Positions 5,769 through 6,000 of a DNA stretch of 6,000 nt are shown here, piece by piece. A model generated the notes under the pieces. That model had not been told where the DNA came from. It did not search any database and saw nothing but the letters and a program-made list of their open reading frames with translations. Source of the DNA: Clostridia bacterium (GTDB taxonomy: Bacteria > Bacillota > Clostridia > Monoglobales > Monoglobaceae); contig JAFQRU010000064.1 of assembly GCA_017409915.1 (NCBI GenBank), forward strand, positions 1 to 6,000. The letters are read 5' to 3'. A program made the translations under genes and the position numbers. Position 1 is the stretch's first letter. The number at the start of each line of letters is the position of its first letter.

Positions 5769-5800
5769 AAAAGACGACAAGTAGAAACTTGTCGTCTTTT
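5769..5800 (-). terminator. Strong hairpin downstream of a tRNA 3' end
   Basis: A perfect 13-bp inverted repeat (5769-5781 with 5788-5800; core GACGACAAG/CTTGTCGTC) has a six-base loop. On the minus strand it is followed by TTTTACTTTTT and begins right at the CCA of the tRNA fragment. That is where a tRNA terminator is expected. It could also stop plus-strand transcripts, although that side has only four T residues. Confidence 0.78.
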
Positions 5801-5819
5801 GGCGGAGAAGGAGAGATTT
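5800..5819 (-). pseudogene. 3' end of a tRNA gene (probably tRNA-Ser), truncated in the T loop
   Basis: The minus strand reads AAAT (T-loop positions 57-60), CTCTC (3' T stem), CTTCTCC (3' acceptor strand), G (discriminator) and CCA. The spacing is exactly that of a tRNA. The sequence then departs at the base that should be the invariant C56. The inferred 5' acceptor, GGAGAAG, and discriminator G fit bacterial tRNA-Ser. A terminator hairpin follows at once. No full D, anticodon or T arm is present, so this cannot be a working tRNA. It is either the displaced half of an integration site or what is left after an internal deletion. A chance match of 20 well-placed bases with a terminator is unlikely. 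Confidence 0.7.
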
Positions 5820-5831
5820 ATTTCTTCTGCT

Positions 5832-5930
5832 AAAAAGCTCCGCTTTTTCTTTTATCCCCGAGCCTGTCGGCTCTCAATCGCCCTAAAAATATGCCACTGG
5901 CATATTTTCTTTACGGTTTAAATGTTCGTA
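5832..5930. repeat. Tandem hairpin repeat, copy 1 (about 99 bp)
   Basis: The unit holds three inverted repeats in order: AAAAAGC-tcc-GCTTTTT (5832-5848), GAGCC-tgtc-GGCTC (5860-5873) and AAAATATGCC-act-GGCATATTTT (5886-5908). A less structured tail to 5930 ends the unit. It starts 12 bases beyond the truncated tRNA. No ribosome binding site or convincing reading frame is associated with it. The strand of any RNA product is unknown because all three hairpins read on both strands. Confidence 0.85.
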
Positions 5931-6000
5931 AAAAAGCTCCGCTTTTTCTTGTTTTCTCGGTGCTGTCGCACCTAATCGCCCTAAAAATATGCCACTGGCA
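5931..6000. repeat. Tandem hairpin repeat, copy 2 (cut by the window edge)
   Basis: The first 20 bases and the block 5974-6000 are identical to copy 1 (5832-5851 and 5876-5902). The middle hairpin has changed to GGTGC-tgtc-GCACC (5959-5972): three of its five pairs are replaced and every pair is kept, with the same TGTC loop. One base is missing after this hairpin compared with copy 1. The third hairpin runs off the right edge, so more copies may follow. Confidence 0.85.

Noticed and set aside
5832..6000. Open reading frames across the tandem repeats on either strand (for example minus-strand frames ending in Lys-Ser-Gly-Ala-Phe)
   Set aside because: A one-base length difference between copies shifts the frame. 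Stops separate the units, there is no ribosome binding site, and base changes follow stem pairing rather than codon positions.
5832..6000. CRISPR array
   Set aside because: The period of about 99 bp is too long. The conserved blocks contain multiple hairpins and the variable part is a covarying stem, not a unique spacer. No cas gene is present.

Overview
The window looks like the chromosome of a low-GC Gram-positive anaerobe of the Clostridia (Bacillota). The evidence is strong AAGGAG/AGGGG ribosome binding sites, near-consensus sigma-A promoters with 16-17 bp spacers, a singlet glycine riboswitch, and YitT, YesL (DUF624), Cof-type HAD and SLH-domain proteins. A genus cannot be named from the sequence alone.

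Layout, left to right. (1) Bases 1-238, minus strand: a perfect TTGACA-16-TATAAT promoter, a leader hairpin, a single glycine aptamer and an intrinsic terminator. The gene it controls lies off the left edge. (2) Bases 265-3621, minus strand: a compact four-gene operon transcribed from a promoter at 3593-3621. The order is a YitT-family membrane protein, a cytidylate-kinase-like P-loop protein, an amidohydrolase-2 TIM-barrel enzyme and a Cof-type HAD phosphatase, ending at a hairpin terminator. Gaps between genes are 12-18 bases, and two ribosome binding sites overlap the preceding stop codon. (3) Bases 3640-4605, plus strand: a monocistronic YesL/DUF624 membrane protein with a consensus promoter back to back with that of the operon, ending at a 13-bp bidirectional terminator. 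(4) Bases 4602-5696: a more AT-rich module, made of a small XRE-type repressor-like gene (minus) and a divergent secreted SLH-domain protein (plus). Their two promoters share almost the same -35 bases, and short ACTC/GAGT repeats lie just downstream of the plus promoter. (5) Bases 5697-6000: no protein gene seen. This stretch holds a 13-bp hairpin, the last 20 nucleotides of a tRNA (probably tRNA-Ser, minus strand, CCA included), and the start of a tandem repeat of about 99 bp built from three hairpins.

The two most interesting signals are at the right end. The tRNA 3' end, followed by its own terminator but cut off inside the T loop, has the form of an integration junction. By the usual geometry the mobile DNA would lie to the right and the described genes would be backbone; an internally deleted tRNA is the alternative. 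The repeat units next to it keep one hairpin through three paired base changes, which suggests selection on structure rather than on coding. The four-gene operon has no obvious single pathway: a membrane protein plus kinase, hydrolase and phosphatase homologues could form a small-molecule module of unknown substrate. No wholly new system is demonstrated here.
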